Assembly (NCBI GenBank): GCA_002424495.1
Contig: DIKH01000088.1
Coordinates: 1-23,804 of the forward strand
Direction of reading: 5' to 3'
DNA length: 23,804 nucleotides
Source of the DNA: Desulfobacteraceae bacterium UBA5623
GTDB taxonomy: Bacteria > Desulfobacterota > DSM-4660 > Desulfatiglandales > Desulfatiglandaceae
Of the stretch, positions 6,759 through 15,671 are shown in pieces (position 1 is the stretch's first letter; each line of letters begins with the position of its first letter). The notes under the pieces were generated by a model. The model searched no databases, was not told the DNA's origin, and was given only the letters and a program-made list of their open reading frames with translations. The translations under genes were made by a program, and so were the position numbers.

Positions 6759-8189
6759 TTATCTCCCCTTTGGAAGTTTGATGATAACCTTTGTACCGGA
6801 GCCCTTTTCGCTTTCAAGCCATATGGAACCATTGTGAGCCTCGACAATATTACTCACTATGGGCAATCCGAGACCGCTTCCTTTATCCTTGGTGCTGTAA
6901 AAGGGGTTAAAGACCTTGCTCATCGTCTCTTCATCTATTCCGCAACCCATATCTTCAATTGTCAAAAAGTAGTGGAGCCGGTCCTCATCCAGATTGATTC
7001 TTATCGTCCCCCCCCCCTTCATTGACTGAATTGCATTTAAGAAGATGTTTAAGAAGGCCCTGTAGAGGAGGTGTGGATCCGCCTCAAGCCTGACCAATCT
7101 GCCGCTGAGACCGTTATTGACCGAGATCCCCTGTTTGTCCAGTTCCGGTTGCAGGAATTCCAGATTCTTGTCTATTATCTCATTCAGATAACTCTCCTGA
7201 ATATCCGGACTCTGGGGACGAGCGAAATCCAGGAATTCCGTTACAATGTTATTCAGACGGCTGGACGCCTCAATGATCAGACCGGAGAGTTTTTTTTGCG
7301 TCGCGTCTGATCCGGGCATTTCTCCCAGGAGTTCCGCCGTGCTCCTTATTATCCCCAAGGGATTTCTGATCTCATGGGAAACACCGGCTATCATCTGGCC
7401 AAGGGCGGCTAGACGTTCGGACTGGTTCAACTGGGCCTCCAGCGCCATCTGTTCCCTGGTCCTCTGCTCAATAATATGCTCCGCCTTGCGGACAATCAAA
7501 AGCAGGGCTACAAATATCAGGCCCATTATCAGGGCGGAAAGCCCGAATATCAGGTACTGGAGCTTGATCACCGACTGATATTCCTGGGTCAGATCCTGGG
7601 TGATCTCAAACACGCCCAGGACATCCCCTTTTCTGCCCGTAAAAGGGTCCATGCCCCTGAAGGGGATATATGTCCTCAGTTTTTTTTCGGCCCCGGGTTT
7701 TTCCAGCCCAAACCCCCAGAGATAACTGCCCCCTGATATCAGCCCTGATGAGTGCTCCCCTTCTACGGCCTTTTTGTAACCCAGGTTTTCGTTCACTTTT
7801 TTTTCAATCTGACCTGGATCAGTACTGTATGCGACAAGCCCCTGTGCGATGTCGTAAATATTGACCTCATCTATCTTAAAGCTGTGGATGGTATTTCTTA
7901 CAATCTGATCCAGCCATTTTTGCTGCTCCTCCTGTCTGAGGCTGATCTTTCCGAATCTGGTTGCAACTGGTATAACAAAGTTCTGGAAGACCTGGTGGCT
8001 CAGATTGTCGCCGAGCATGATGGCATAATTTTCATAACTCCTCATCAGGATGTCCTTGGCCTTCTGGGAGGTAACCACAGAGAAGGGAAAGCTGAAGATT
8101 ATCAGGACAATGAAACTTGTATAGGCAAAAAATTTAACCAGCCGAAAACGTCTTTCTTCTGTGTTGGAGCTTCTGTGATTCAATGGCAT
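6759..8189 (-). CDS. Membrane sensor histidine kinase
   Basis: A 476-residue kinase. Membrane segments at about 18-40 and 209-233 enclose a ~170-residue extracytoplasmic sensor region with a single Cache-like feel (IDEVNIYDIAQGLVAYSTDP, then LWGFGLEKPGAEKKLRTYIP). A coiled linker (240-258) leads to the HisKA motif SHEIRNPLG with phospho-accepting H272, then N385 (N box), DMGCGI (413-418, G1) and GSGLGLPIV (G2). It is the cognate partner of the NtrC-type regulator encoded next to it. The codons for KGGGT lie in a run of ten G (plus-strand C 7008-7017), a site prone to slippage. Ligand unknown. The gene is divergent from the menaquinone operon across 132 bases. Confidence 0.95.
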   Translation of the reverse strand: MPLNHRSSNTEERRFRLVKFFAYTSFIVLIIFSFPFSVVTSQKAKDILMRSYENYAIMLGDNLSHQVFQNFVIPVATRFGKISLRQEEQQKWLDQIVRNTIHSFKIDEVNIYDIAQGLVAYSTDPGQIEKKVNENLGYKKAVEGEHSSGLISGGSYLWGFGLEKPGAEKKLRTYIPFRGMDPFTGRKGDVLGVFEITQDLTQEYQSVIKLQYLIFGLSALIMGLIFVALLLIVRKAEHIIEQRTREQMALEAQLNQSERLAALGQMIAGVSHEIRNPLGIIRSTAELLGEMPGSDATQKKLSGLIIEASSRLNNIVTEFLDFARPQSPDIQESYLNEIIDKNLEFLQPELDKQGISVNNGLSGRLVRLEADPHLLYRAFLNIFLNAIQSMKGGGTIRINLDEDRLHYFLTIEDMGCGIDEETMSKVFNPFYSTKDKGSGLGLPIVSNIVEAHNGSIWLESEKGSGTKVIIKLPKGR

Positions 8190-8321
8190 ATATATCCTGA
8201 TCTCCTTTGCCTCTCAACATTGACATTTAAAAGGGTGAAAAAATCTGATATAGACGTTATATGATTTTGAAACTCATCAGCATTCTATTATTAAAAAGTG
8301 TAAAGGGTCAACCGCTTTGGC

Positions 8322-9623
8322 ATGAAGAAACAGGTTAGAGTAAAAAGCGCAGGAGACCTCCCTTTCATGTTGTATGCTGACAGGGAAGGCCGTATCTATG
8401 AACATCCCTATTTTCGAATGGCAGGCCTGTGGGGCCGAGAGCCAGCACCATTGGCAGAAGGAGACCTGATCCCCTTGTCTGAATTCGCAAAGCTCTTCTA
8501 TTTCCCAGGATGCCCTGCCGTCGGTATTGACCCTGAAACTGGAGAGCACAAAATAGTAGCCGATATAGACCTCGGCGGCGAAACAACACAATGCCAGGCA
8601 GTTGCAGCCTTTCTTGAGCCGGGCATTGTGCGCAGCCATCTTCCGGCAGTTGATTATAGGCCAAAGTCCTATATCCTGCCCATGTGGGCTTACACGGCAG
8701 TGGGATTCAGGGATGATGGATTTCTGGCCGCCGGATTCAGGATCGAGGACAACTACAGGTGGCATCCCTCAAATTACGATGACAGGAAACTTGTCCGGGC
8801 TATCGGAAAATACAGGGCCAAATCTCGAAGCAACCGCCTTGTAGAGCATCTGGTCAATTGTGCGACAGAAAATCACTGCTTTGCGGCAAAGAATCTTTTT
8901 CTGAAAAGATGGGAGGCGCCCATGCCTGTAAGCCGCAGGTGTAACGCCTCCTGCCTGGGGTGTCTGTCTCTCCAGCCCAAGGATTCCTGTGAGGCCTCGC
9001 ATCACAGGATAACCTTTAAGCCCTCAATAGAAGAACTGGCGGCAGTGGGGGTTGAGCATCTGAATTCTTCGCCGCAGGCCATTATAAGCTTTGGGCAGGG
9101 CTGCGAAGGAGAACCTCTTACAGAGTACAGGTTGATTGCCGATGCCGTCAGAGAAATCAGACGCCGGACTGACAAAGGAACAATCAATCTTAACACCAAT
9201 GGGAGTTTTCCCGAACGGGTCCGGATGATTATTGAAAGTGGTCTTGACTCCATCCGTATAAGTCTCAATAGCGCAAGGCCCGCCTTGTACAGGGCCTATT
9301 ACCGTCCGAAAAAATACGATTTTGAAGATGTAGTGGAGACGATCTCCCTTTCCAGAAAAATGGGCATGTATACAATGATCAATTACCTGGTATTTCCCGG
9401 AATAACAGATCAGGAGGAGGAAATCAGCGCCTTAACTGAATTGATTCGCAAGACCGGGGTAAACTTTCTGCACCTTAAAAACCTGTGCATTGATCCGCAG
9501 CTTTACCTGAAAAAGATGCCGGAGGCCGAGGCTAAAGGCATCGGGATAAGGCAGATGATTGACATCCTAAAAGACCGGTTTCCAGAACTGGAAGTTGGCT
9601 ATTTCAACCAGCCGGTGCGATAA
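8322..9623 (+). CDS. Unclassified radical SAM protein leading the menaquinone operon
   Basis: A 433-residue radical SAM protein. Residues 1-200 form an unusual N-terminal domain (MLYADREGRIYEHPYFRMAG near the start) that I cannot assign. The cluster motif C207-NAS-C211-LG-C214 (CX3CX2C) sits mid-protein, followed by SFGQGCEGEPL, which matches the GGE/GxGEP-type SAM-binding strand, then INLNTNGSFPERV and SIRISLNSARPALYRAYYRP as later barrel strands. The arrangement resembles the MoaA/NifB-like part of the superfamily but with the motif far from the N-terminus. It is separated by 38 bases from mqnL and reads in the same direction, so it is probably in the operon. Whether it acts on quinones is unknown. 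The start has only a weak upstream AAAGGG. Confidence 0.82.
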   Translation: MKKQVRVKSAGDLPFMLYADREGRIYEHPYFRMAGLWGREPAPLAEGDLIPLSEFAKLFYFPGCPAVGIDPETGEHKIVADIDLGGETTQCQAVAAFLEPGIVRSHLPAVDYRPKSYILPMWAYTAVGFRDDGFLAAGFRIEDNYRWHPSNYDDRKLVRAIGKYRAKSRSNRLVEHLVNCATENHCFAAKNLFLKRWEAPMPVSRRCNASCLGCLSLQPKDSCEASHHRITFKPSIEELAAVGVEHLNSSPQAIISFGQGCEGEPLTEYRLIADAVREIRRRTDKGTINLNTNGSFPERVRMIIESGLDSIRISLNSARPALYRAYYRPKKYDFEDVVETISLSRKMGMYTMINYLVFPGITDQEEEISALTELIRKTGVNFLHLKNLCIDPQLYLKKMPEAEAKGIGIRQMIDILKDRFPELEVGYFNQPVR

Positions 9624-9661
9624 GGGGTTTTAAACCTTTCATGTTAAGATGGATTTAGACT

Positions 9662-11107
9662 ATGCGGCATAAAAACTTGCAGCAATTTATTAAAGTGATT
9701 GATTCCGCCGGTGAACTTTCCCGGATCTCGGCCGAGGTTGACCCCAGGCTTGAACTTGCTGAAATCGCTGACAGAGTCAGCAAGGCTAATGGCCCGGCCC
9801 TGCTTTTTGAAAACGTAAACGGATCATCGTTCCCCCTTCTCATCAATGCCTTTGGAAGTTACAGGCGCATGAGGCTTGCCCTGATGTGTGATTCCTTTGA
9901 TGATATAGCCCAAAGGATAGAGGCGCAGATGAAGATCCGTCCGCCAAGGGGCTTGAGGGAAAAGATAGGGATGCTCTTTACCTTGAAAGAGATGGCGGAC
10001 ATTATCCCTAAAAAGGTCCGCAAGGCGGCCTGCCAGCAGCGGGTGTTTGATACGACAGGGCCATTACTTGATATGCTGCCCATACTCACCTGTTGGCCTC
10101 TGGACGGCGGGCCTTTTATCACGCTCCCACTTGTAATCACAAAAGACCCTGACAGCGGCATACAAAACCTCGGGATGTATCGAATGCACAAATATGACAA
10201 TGCCACCACAGGGATGCACTGGCAGTACAACAAGGATGGAAACCGTCACTTTGACAAATACAAGACCCGTGGGCAGCGTATGGAGGTGGCAGTCGCCCTT
10301 GGCGGTTCCCCTCTGGTCACTTATGCCGCAACAGCTCCTCTGCCCCCTGATATAGATGAGCTGATGTTCGCTGGCTTTATCGGATCATCCCCAATAGAGA
10401 TAGTCAAGGCCAGGACTGTTGATCTCTTTGTCCCGGCTGAATCTGATTTTGTCATCGAGGGCTATGTAGATCCAAACGAAGAGAGGATCGAGGGACCTTT
10501 TGGAGACCACACCGGCTTTTATTCCCCTGCGGATACCTATCCCATATTTCACGTCACGTGCATCACATGCCGTGATGATGCAATATATCCTTCGACCATT
10601 GTCGGAAAACCCCCAATGGAAGACTGTTACATGGCAAAGGCGACTGAAAGGATTTTTCTCCCCATGTTGAAGATGCTGGTTCCGGAATTGGTGGATATGG
10701 AACTGCCCATGGAAGGGGTATTTCATAACTGCGCCCTGGTATCAATTGACAAGAAATTCCCCGGGCAGGCAAAAAAGGTCATAAACGCCCTTTGGGGTCT
10801 TGGTCAGATGGCCTCGACAAAATACATCCTGGTATTTGACAGGGATGTTGACCTTCGCGATTCGAGCACAGTGGTCTGGAAGCTACTCAATAATGTAGAC
10901 CCGAAAAGAGATCTTATCATATCGGAAGGCCCCCTGGATGCCCTTGACCACTCTGCGCCCTACCCGAATTTCGGTGGAAAGATGGGTGTTGATGCCACCA
11001 GAAAAACCCGTGACGAAGGCATGGGACGCCCATGGCCGGATGAAATCTCCATGTCCGAAGATATAAAGGAAATGGTGACCAGGCGCTGGAAGGAATATGG
11101 ACTTTAG
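9662..11107 (+). CDS. mqnL: UbiD-family decarboxylase of menaquinone synthesis (MqnL)
   Basis: A 481-residue UbiD-type decarboxylase that in the futalosine pathway removes the carboxylate of the (prenylated) 6-naphthoate intermediate using prenylated FMN. The conserved R174 in MYRMHKYDN and the acidic/His segment EGPFGDHTGFYSP (G278-H283 and beyond) match the cofactor and catalytic regions of UbiD; the C-terminus has the usual PYPNFGGKMGVDATRK segment. Length is normal for the menaquinone subgroup. Family membership is certain; the assignment to MqnL rather than UbiD comes from the surrounding mqn genes. The stop overlaps the start of mqnP by 11 bases. No ubiX, needed for the cofactor, is seen in the window. 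Confidence 0.93.
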   Translation: MRHKNLQQFIKVIDSAGELSRISAEVDPRLELAEIADRVSKANGPALLFENVNGSSFPLLINAFGSYRRMRLALMCDSFDDIAQRIEAQMKIRPPRGLREKIGMLFTLKEMADIIPKKVRKAACQQRVFDTTGPLLDMLPILTCWPLDGGPFITLPLVITKDPDSGIQNLGMYRMHKYDNATTGMHWQYNKDGNRHFDKYKTRGQRMEVAVALGGSPLVTYAATAPLPPDIDELMFAGFIGSSPIEIVKARTVDLFVPAESDFVIEGYVDPNEERIEGPFGDHTGFYSPADTYPIFHVTCITCRDDAIYPSTIVGKPPMEDCYMAKATERIFLPMLKMLVPELVDMELPMEGVFHNCALVSIDKKFPGQAKKVINALWGLGQMASTKYILVFDRDVDLRDSSTVVWKLLNNVDPKRDLIISEGPLDALDHSAPYPNFGGKMGVDATRKTRDEGMGRPWPDEISMSEDIKEMVTRRWKEYGL

Positions 11108-11939
11108 GCTGTTTTCAAAGCTCATCCTGATAGAGCAGACCTTTTTTGCCATGCCCTTTGCCTTGATTGGTGTTCTCTTTGCGGGAGGCGGGACGACAAT
11201 GACCTGGGTCCTTGTGATCATCGCCCTTGCAGCGGCAAGGACTGCGGGGATGTCATTTAACAGGGTAATTGATGCTGAAATTGATGCAAAAAATCCCCGC
11301 ACCAGCGACAGGCCCGTCCCAAAAGGGGAAGTCAAGACCTCAACAGTCTGGTGGACCGGCATTATCTCTTCCCTTGTGCTTATAGGCGCATCGTTCATGT
11401 TGAACAGTCTCTGTTTCTACCTGTCATTTCCGGCTGTAGTTATGCTTTTCACCTATTCATATTTCAAGCGCTTTTCATCTTCTTCGCATCTTTATCTGGG
11501 CTTTGTCGAGGCCGCTGCTCCCATCGGAGGTTATCTGGCGGTGACAGGTCAATTTGCCCTTGTCCCCTTTGTGCTGGGGTTTGCTATAATGACCTGGATT
11601 GCTGGGCTGGATATTGTCTATGCCCTCCAGGATATGGATTTTGACAAAAGGCAAAGTCTTCATTCCATACCGGTGCGCCTCGGAAAAGAAAAATCCCTGC
11701 TGCTGTCCTCCATTAGCTACCTATTGTCCTTATGCTCGATGATATATGCAGGCGCGCTTGCCCATATGGGCTTTGTCTATTGGGTCTCGCTGATCTTAAT
11801 CGCGGTAATATTTACCTGCCAGCAGATTCTTGCAAGGAAAAAAGATGTTGCCTCTTCAATAAAGACGTTTTTTAAAATCAACATGTTTATCTCCCCTATC
11901 CTATTTTTCGGAAGTCTGATTGATGTGCTTCCGGATTAA
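11097..11939 (+). CDS. mqnP: UbiA-family prenyltransferase of menaquinone synthesis (MqnP)
   Basis: A 280-residue polytopic membrane protein that transfers a polyprenyl chain to 1,4-dihydroxy-6-naphthoate. The two Asp-rich, Mg2+/diphosphate-binding motifs of UbiA enzymes are present: N55-R-x-x-D59-x3-D63 followed by SDRPVP, and D172...YALQDMDFDKRQSLHSIP (D179, D181, D183). Seven to nine hydrophobic segments alternate with short loops. The ATG lies inside the end of mqnL and has GGAAGGA just upstream. Assignment to MqnP rather than another UbiA enzyme is by operon context. Confidence 0.93.
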   Translation: MDFRLFSKLILIEQTFFAMPFALIGVLFAGGGTTMTWVLVIIALAAARTAGMSFNRVIDAEIDAKNPRTSDRPVPKGEVKTSTVWWTGIISSLVLIGASFMLNSLCFYLSFPAVVMLFTYSYFKRFSSSSHLYLGFVEAAAPIGGYLAVTGQFALVPFVLGFAIMTWIAGLDIVYALQDMDFDKRQSLHSIPVRLGKEKSLLLSSISYLLSLCSMIYAGALAHMGFVYWVSLILIAVIFTCQQILARKKDVASSIKTFFKINMFISPILFFGSLIDVLPD

Positions 11940-11951
11940 AACGAGATCGCT

Positions 11952-13076
11952 ATGCAACTGACGGATGACATTAAAGACAAAACACTAAGGGCCATCGCCC
12001 AAAAGGTGGAGGACGGCATCCCGGTTGGCCGAGATGATGCTGTTTACATGCTCCGCACCAATGACGTCCTGGATTTGGCCGCCATTGCCCAATACATCAG
12101 GATGAGACTCCACGGAAATGTCACATACTATGGCGTCAATATGAACATGAATTATACCAACATATGTGAATTGCGCTGCCCATTGTGCGCATTTTCCTGT
12201 GACAAGGGTGATGAAAAGGCCTTTTTGCTTTCCATTGATGACATTGAACAAAGGGTGAAAAGCGCCGTCTCTTCCGGCATTGATGAGGTCCACATTGTCG
12301 GCGGACTTAATCCTGAACTTGACATCGGCTATTTCGAGAAAATGTTCACCTGCATTAAAAGGATTAAACCTGACATTCATATTGTAGCCCTCACTGCCGT
12401 TGAGTACGACTACATTGCCGGAAAAAACAACCTGCCTCTTGAAGAGGTATTCAGGCGATTGATCAATGCAGGGGTTGATGCACTGCCTGGGGGAGGAGCC
12501 GAAATATTCGCACCAAAGATACGAAAGATTATTGCGCCCAGAAAAATTTCCGGTAACAGATGGCTCGATGTTATGAGGACGGCCCATAATATGGGGCTTA
12601 AGACAAACGCAACAATGCTCTACAACCACAAAGAAGGAGCAGAAGACATGGCTGATCATCTGGCGCAAATCAGGGCGCTCCAGGATGAGACAGGAGGTTT
12701 TAAGACCTTTGTCCCCTTACAGTTCCACGGCAAAAATACGGCGATATCCCAAAGACAGTCAACAACCGGATATGATGATATCCGCATCTATGCAACCAGC
12801 AGGATATTTCTCCACAATGTGCCCCATCTTAAGGCGCTTTGGATGTATATCGGCGAAAAGATGGCCCAGGCCCTTTTAAAATTCGGTGTAGATGATATAG
12901 GCGCCACCTATCATGATGAAAAGATTGTCCACTCCGCAGGGGCAAACACCCCTGATTACGGTTCAGAGGCATACTTAAGACGGCTTATTGAAGAGGCGGG
13001 GCTTACACCTGTAAGGACTACGGCGGCCTACAACAAAATTGATACAGGCAGGGATCATGAACCTGGGACACATTGA
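11952..13076 (+). CDS. mqnE: Aminofutalosine synthase MqnE (radical SAM)
   Basis: MqnE couples the 5'-deoxyadenosyl radical of SAM to 3-[(1-carboxyvinyl)oxy]benzoate to give 6-amino-6-deoxyfutalosine. The 374-residue protein has the cluster motif C72-ELR-C76-PL-C79 inside NYTNICELRCPLCAF, then SGIDEVHIVGGLNPEL and the hallmark ALPGGGAEIFAPKIRKII, followed by TNATMLYNHKEG and FVPLQFHGKNT. These distinguish it from MqnC encoded nearby. Spacing to mqnP is 12 bases and the end overlaps mqnA. Length and motifs are normal. Confidence 0.95.
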   Translation: MQLTDDIKDKTLRAIAQKVEDGIPVGRDDAVYMLRTNDVLDLAAIAQYIRMRLHGNVTYYGVNMNMNYTNICELRCPLCAFSCDKGDEKAFLLSIDDIEQRVKSAVSSGIDEVHIVGGLNPELDIGYFEKMFTCIKRIKPDIHIVALTAVEYDYIAGKNNLPLEEVFRRLINAGVDALPGGGAEIFAPKIRKIIAPRKISGNRWLDVMRTAHNMGLKTNATMLYNHKEGAEDMADHLAQIRALQDETGGFKTFVPLQFHGKNTAISQRQSTTGYDDIRIYATSRIFLHNVPHLKALWMYIGEKMAQALLKFGVDDIGATYHDEKIVHSAGANTPDYGSEAYLRRLIEEAGLTPVRTTAAYNKIDTGRDHEPGTH

Positions 13077-13866
13077 TTATCTCAACTGCTACCCATTCTA
13101 TTTCCACATGTTTGAAAAGGAGTCCTTAAAGGGCGTGAAAATTTTTTCCGATTATCCCAGCGTGCTCAATATCATGATGGCCAAGGGACAACTGGACATG
13201 AGCCCGATATCCTCAGCCGCGTGTGCTGACATCGCAGATGATGTGCTCATTCTTCCTCAATTCTGCCTAAGCTCAATCGGTTATGTCGGTTCAGTAATTC
13301 TCGTCAGCAAGGCGCCGATAGAAGACCTCAACCACAAAAAGGTGGGTATTACAAGCGCATCACATACCTCTGTGGTATTATTGAAGGTGCTTCTTAAAAA
13401 ATATTACCGACAGGAGCCGATATTCGTTCCAACCGGGCCCAGGCCTGCTTTGACAGACCTTGATGCAGCCCTTATCATTGGAAACGATGCAATGGTGAAG
13501 ATCTCGGTGCCTGCCCCATATGTCTATGATCTTGGGGACCTGTGGCTCAGAAAAACCGGTTTTCCTGTGGTATTTGCAGTGGTTGCAGTAAGAGAAAGTA
13601 TAGTGAACAAATTTGAACCCCAAATAAGAGCCGTGGTTTCGTCATACCACACCTCCCTGGGATATCTGGAAAGGGAAAAAGAAGTTGTCATCAGGAAGGC
13701 AAAAAAAAGGTATCCTGATATCCTGTATGACATAGATCACTATTACGATCTGCTGGAATTTCAATTTAATGAAAATCTAAAAGACGCCCTGATGTCATAT
13801 TATAAAGCAGCAGGCGAACTGGGGCTGATACGGAATGTAAAAAGATTAAGATATATGGATATTTGA
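13057..13866 (+). CDS. mqnA: Chorismate dehydratase MqnA
   Basis: MqnA is the first enzyme of the futalosine route and removes water from chorismate. The 269-residue protein starts MNLGHIDYLNCYPFYFH and has the solute-binding-protein-like fold of the family, with LDMSPISSAACA (the family usually has PISS here), GITSASHTSVVLLKVLL, and ALIIGNDAM. I chose ATG 13057 because the protein then begins right at the family pattern and AGGCAGGG lies just upstream; the frame is open back to 13039. It overlaps the end of mqnE by 20 bases. Confidence 0.93.
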   Translation: MNLGHIDYLNCYPFYFHMFEKESLKGVKIFSDYPSVLNIMMAKGQLDMSPISSAACADIADDVLILPQFCLSSIGYVGSVILVSKAPIEDLNHKKVGITSASHTSVVLLKVLLKKYYRQEPIFVPTGPRPALTDLDAALIIGNDAMVKISVPAPYVYDLGDLWLRKTGFPVVFAVVAVRESIVNKFEPQIRAVVSSYHTSLGYLEREKEVVIRKAKKRYPDILYDIDHYYDLLEFQFNENLKDALMSYYKAAGELGLIRNVKRLRYMDI

Positions 13867-13887
13867 GCTATTAGCTATCAGGTGTAA

Positions 13888-14946
13888 ATGAACTTTTTAA
13901 AAGAAAAAATATACAGCGGCGAAAGAATATCTGCCGAAGAAGCCTTGGAGCTGTTTACATGGGACATCATTGATCTTGGAAGGGCTGGGGATGCCAGGAG
14001 GAAAATCGCTTTTCCCAAAGAGGAGGTGGGCTTTATTGTAGACCGCATCGTAAACTTTACCAACATCTGCGAGGCGGCATGTTCGTTCTGCGCATTTCAT
14101 GCGCGGGCGAATCTGATTCAGCCCTACGAATTGACGATGGAAGATATCTTCGGGAAGATCGAGGAACTGACTGCCGCAGGCGGCACCCAGGTAATGCTCC
14201 AAGGCGGCCTCCACCCGGATTATACCCTTGCAATATACACCAATATGATAAATGGGGTAAAAAAACGTTTTCCCGGCATATACCTCCACTCCCTTTCCCC
14301 TGCTGAAATAGTTCATATCTCCAGAAAAAGTTCAATGTCAATTACGAACGTTGTAACGGCTTTAAAAGAGGCGGGCCTTGATTCCGTTCCCGGCGCTTCA
14401 GATCTGCTGGTTGACAGGATCCGTCAGAGGATAAGCCCAAAAAAAATCACTGTAGACGAATGGCGCAATGTCCTCCATGCCCTTTACCGGAATGACATGA
14501 AGACGTCCGCGACCATGACATACGGGATGGGAGAGACCGTAAAAGAAAAAATCGAGCATCTTTCCGTCATACGTGATATTCAGGACAGCACTGGAATAAT
14601 AAGGGCCTTTATCCCATGGTCCTTTTCACCGGCCAATACCGGCATGAGCCATATTTTGCCCGCAACAGGGATGGAATATTTAAAGATCGTCCCAATTGCA
14701 AGGATATTCCTGGACAACATTACCTATATACAGGCCGGTTGGCTGACAGAGGGACTGAAGCTTGCGCAGCTTGCCCTTGCAATGGGCGCAAACGACATGG
14801 GAGGGGTCCTGATGGAAGAGGTGGTTGTAAAGGCTACCGGAATTAAAACCAGGACGAACAGTGATGAACTTGTCGGTATCATAAAAAACGCCGGCAAAAT
14901 CCCTGTTCAAAGGGATTCACAATACAAGGTAGCAAGGAAATTTTAG
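13888..14946 (+). CDS. mqnC: Cyclic dehypoxanthine futalosine synthase MqnC (radical SAM)
   Basis: MqnC cyclises dehypoxanthine futalosine by radical chemistry. The 352-residue protein has C61-EAA-C65-SF-C68 in NFTNICEAACSFCAFHA, then VMLQGGLHPDYTLAIY, LHSLSPAEIVHISRKS, and a C-terminal PWSFSPANTGM segment, all typical. One place deviates: where most family members I recall read IPGGGAEILVDRVR, this one reads VPGASDLLVDRIR, one residue shorter and without the triple Gly. The rest is well conserved, so I keep the MqnC call. The stop TAG overlaps the GTG start of ubiE by one base. Confidence 0.9.
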   Translation: MNFLKEKIYSGERISAEEALELFTWDIIDLGRAGDARRKIAFPKEEVGFIVDRIVNFTNICEAACSFCAFHARANLIQPYELTMEDIFGKIEELTAAGGTQVMLQGGLHPDYTLAIYTNMINGVKKRFPGIYLHSLSPAEIVHISRKSSMSITNVVTALKEAGLDSVPGASDLLVDRIRQRISPKKITVDEWRNVLHALYRNDMKTSATMTYGMGETVKEKIEHLSVIRDIQDSTGIIRAFIPWSFSPANTGMSHILPATGMEYLKIVPIARIFLDNITYIQAGWLTEGLKLAQLALAMGANDMGGVLMEEVVVKATGIKTRTNSDELVGIIKNAGKIPVQRDSQYKVARKF

Positions 14947-15671
14947 TGACTGCCAATATATCTTATGAAATAAACAATAAAGACCCCGAAGATAAAAAGC
15001 GCTTTATCCGGAGGATGTTTGATTCGATCGTACCGACATATGATCTGTTGAACCATGTGTTGTCTTTTGGCGCGGATATTTTTTGGCGCAAGAATATCTT
15101 CCGGCATATAAACGAGATCAAAGGCAGTCCTGCCATTGATATCTGCTGCGGCACAGGGGACCTTTCTCTGCTGCTGTATAAAAAAGGGGCGAAGGTGGTC
15201 TCCCTTGATTTTTCCTTAAATATGCTCAAAAAGGGCATGACAAAAAACGCCCTTAGAGGTCAATCGGTTTCCGCCGATGCATGTCTGATGCCGTTCAAGA
15301 GCAATACATTTACCCTGGCCACCATTGCATTTGGGATCAGAAACCTCCCTGATATTGATAACTTTATCCAGGACGTGTTCCGCGTATTGGCGCCGGGAGG
15401 CCAGCTCGGGATACTTGAACTGGTAAGACCTAAAAACAAGATTATAGGAAAAATACATTCATATTATCTGGGAGCAATCCTGCCCCTTGTCGGCGGCGTT
15501 GTATCAGGCAGGATGCTTGCCTACCGATATCTTGCAAAGACGATAAATACCTTTGTTGATCAGTCCGACCTCAAGATCATGCTTGAAAGATACGGATTCA
15601 AACGTGTTGTCTTTTATCCCCAGACTTTCGGCGTTGCCACAATCGTCGTCTGCGAAAAGGAGGCTTTGTGA
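14946..15671 (+). CDS. ubiE: Demethylmenaquinone methyltransferase (UbiE/MenG)
   Basis: A 241-residue class I SAM-dependent methyltransferase that adds the ring methyl group in the last step of menaquinone synthesis. The N-terminus MFDSIVPTYDLLNHVLSFG, motif I AIDICCGTGDLS (64-74), the acidic SLDFSLNML after strand 2, AFGIRNLPD, and FRVLAPGGQLGILEL are all UbiE hallmarks. The start is GTG at 14946, overlapping the end of mqnC, and the stop overlaps the mqnD start as GTGA. Such tight joints suggest translational coupling through this part of the operon. Confidence 0.95.
   Translation: MTANISYEINNKDPEDKKRFIRRMFDSIVPTYDLLNHVLSFGADIFWRKNIFRHINEIKGSPAIDICCGTGDLSLLLYKKGAKVVSLDFSLNMLKKGMTKNALRGQSVSADACLMPFKSNTFTLATIAFGIRNLPDIDNFIQDVFRVLAPGGQLGILELVRPKNKIIGKIHSYYLGAILPLVGGVVSGRMLAYRYLAKTINTFVDQSDLKIMLERYGFKRVVFYPQTFGVATIVVCEKEAL

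Noticed and set aside
8220..8252. TTGACA upstream of the mqn operon as a -35 box
   Set aside because: The nearest -10-like sequences sit 20-21 bases away, too far for a convincing sigma-70 promoter.
8190..8321. Sigma-54 (-24/-12) promoter for the NtrC-type regulator
   Set aside because: No TGGCAC-N5-TTGC-like match in either direction.
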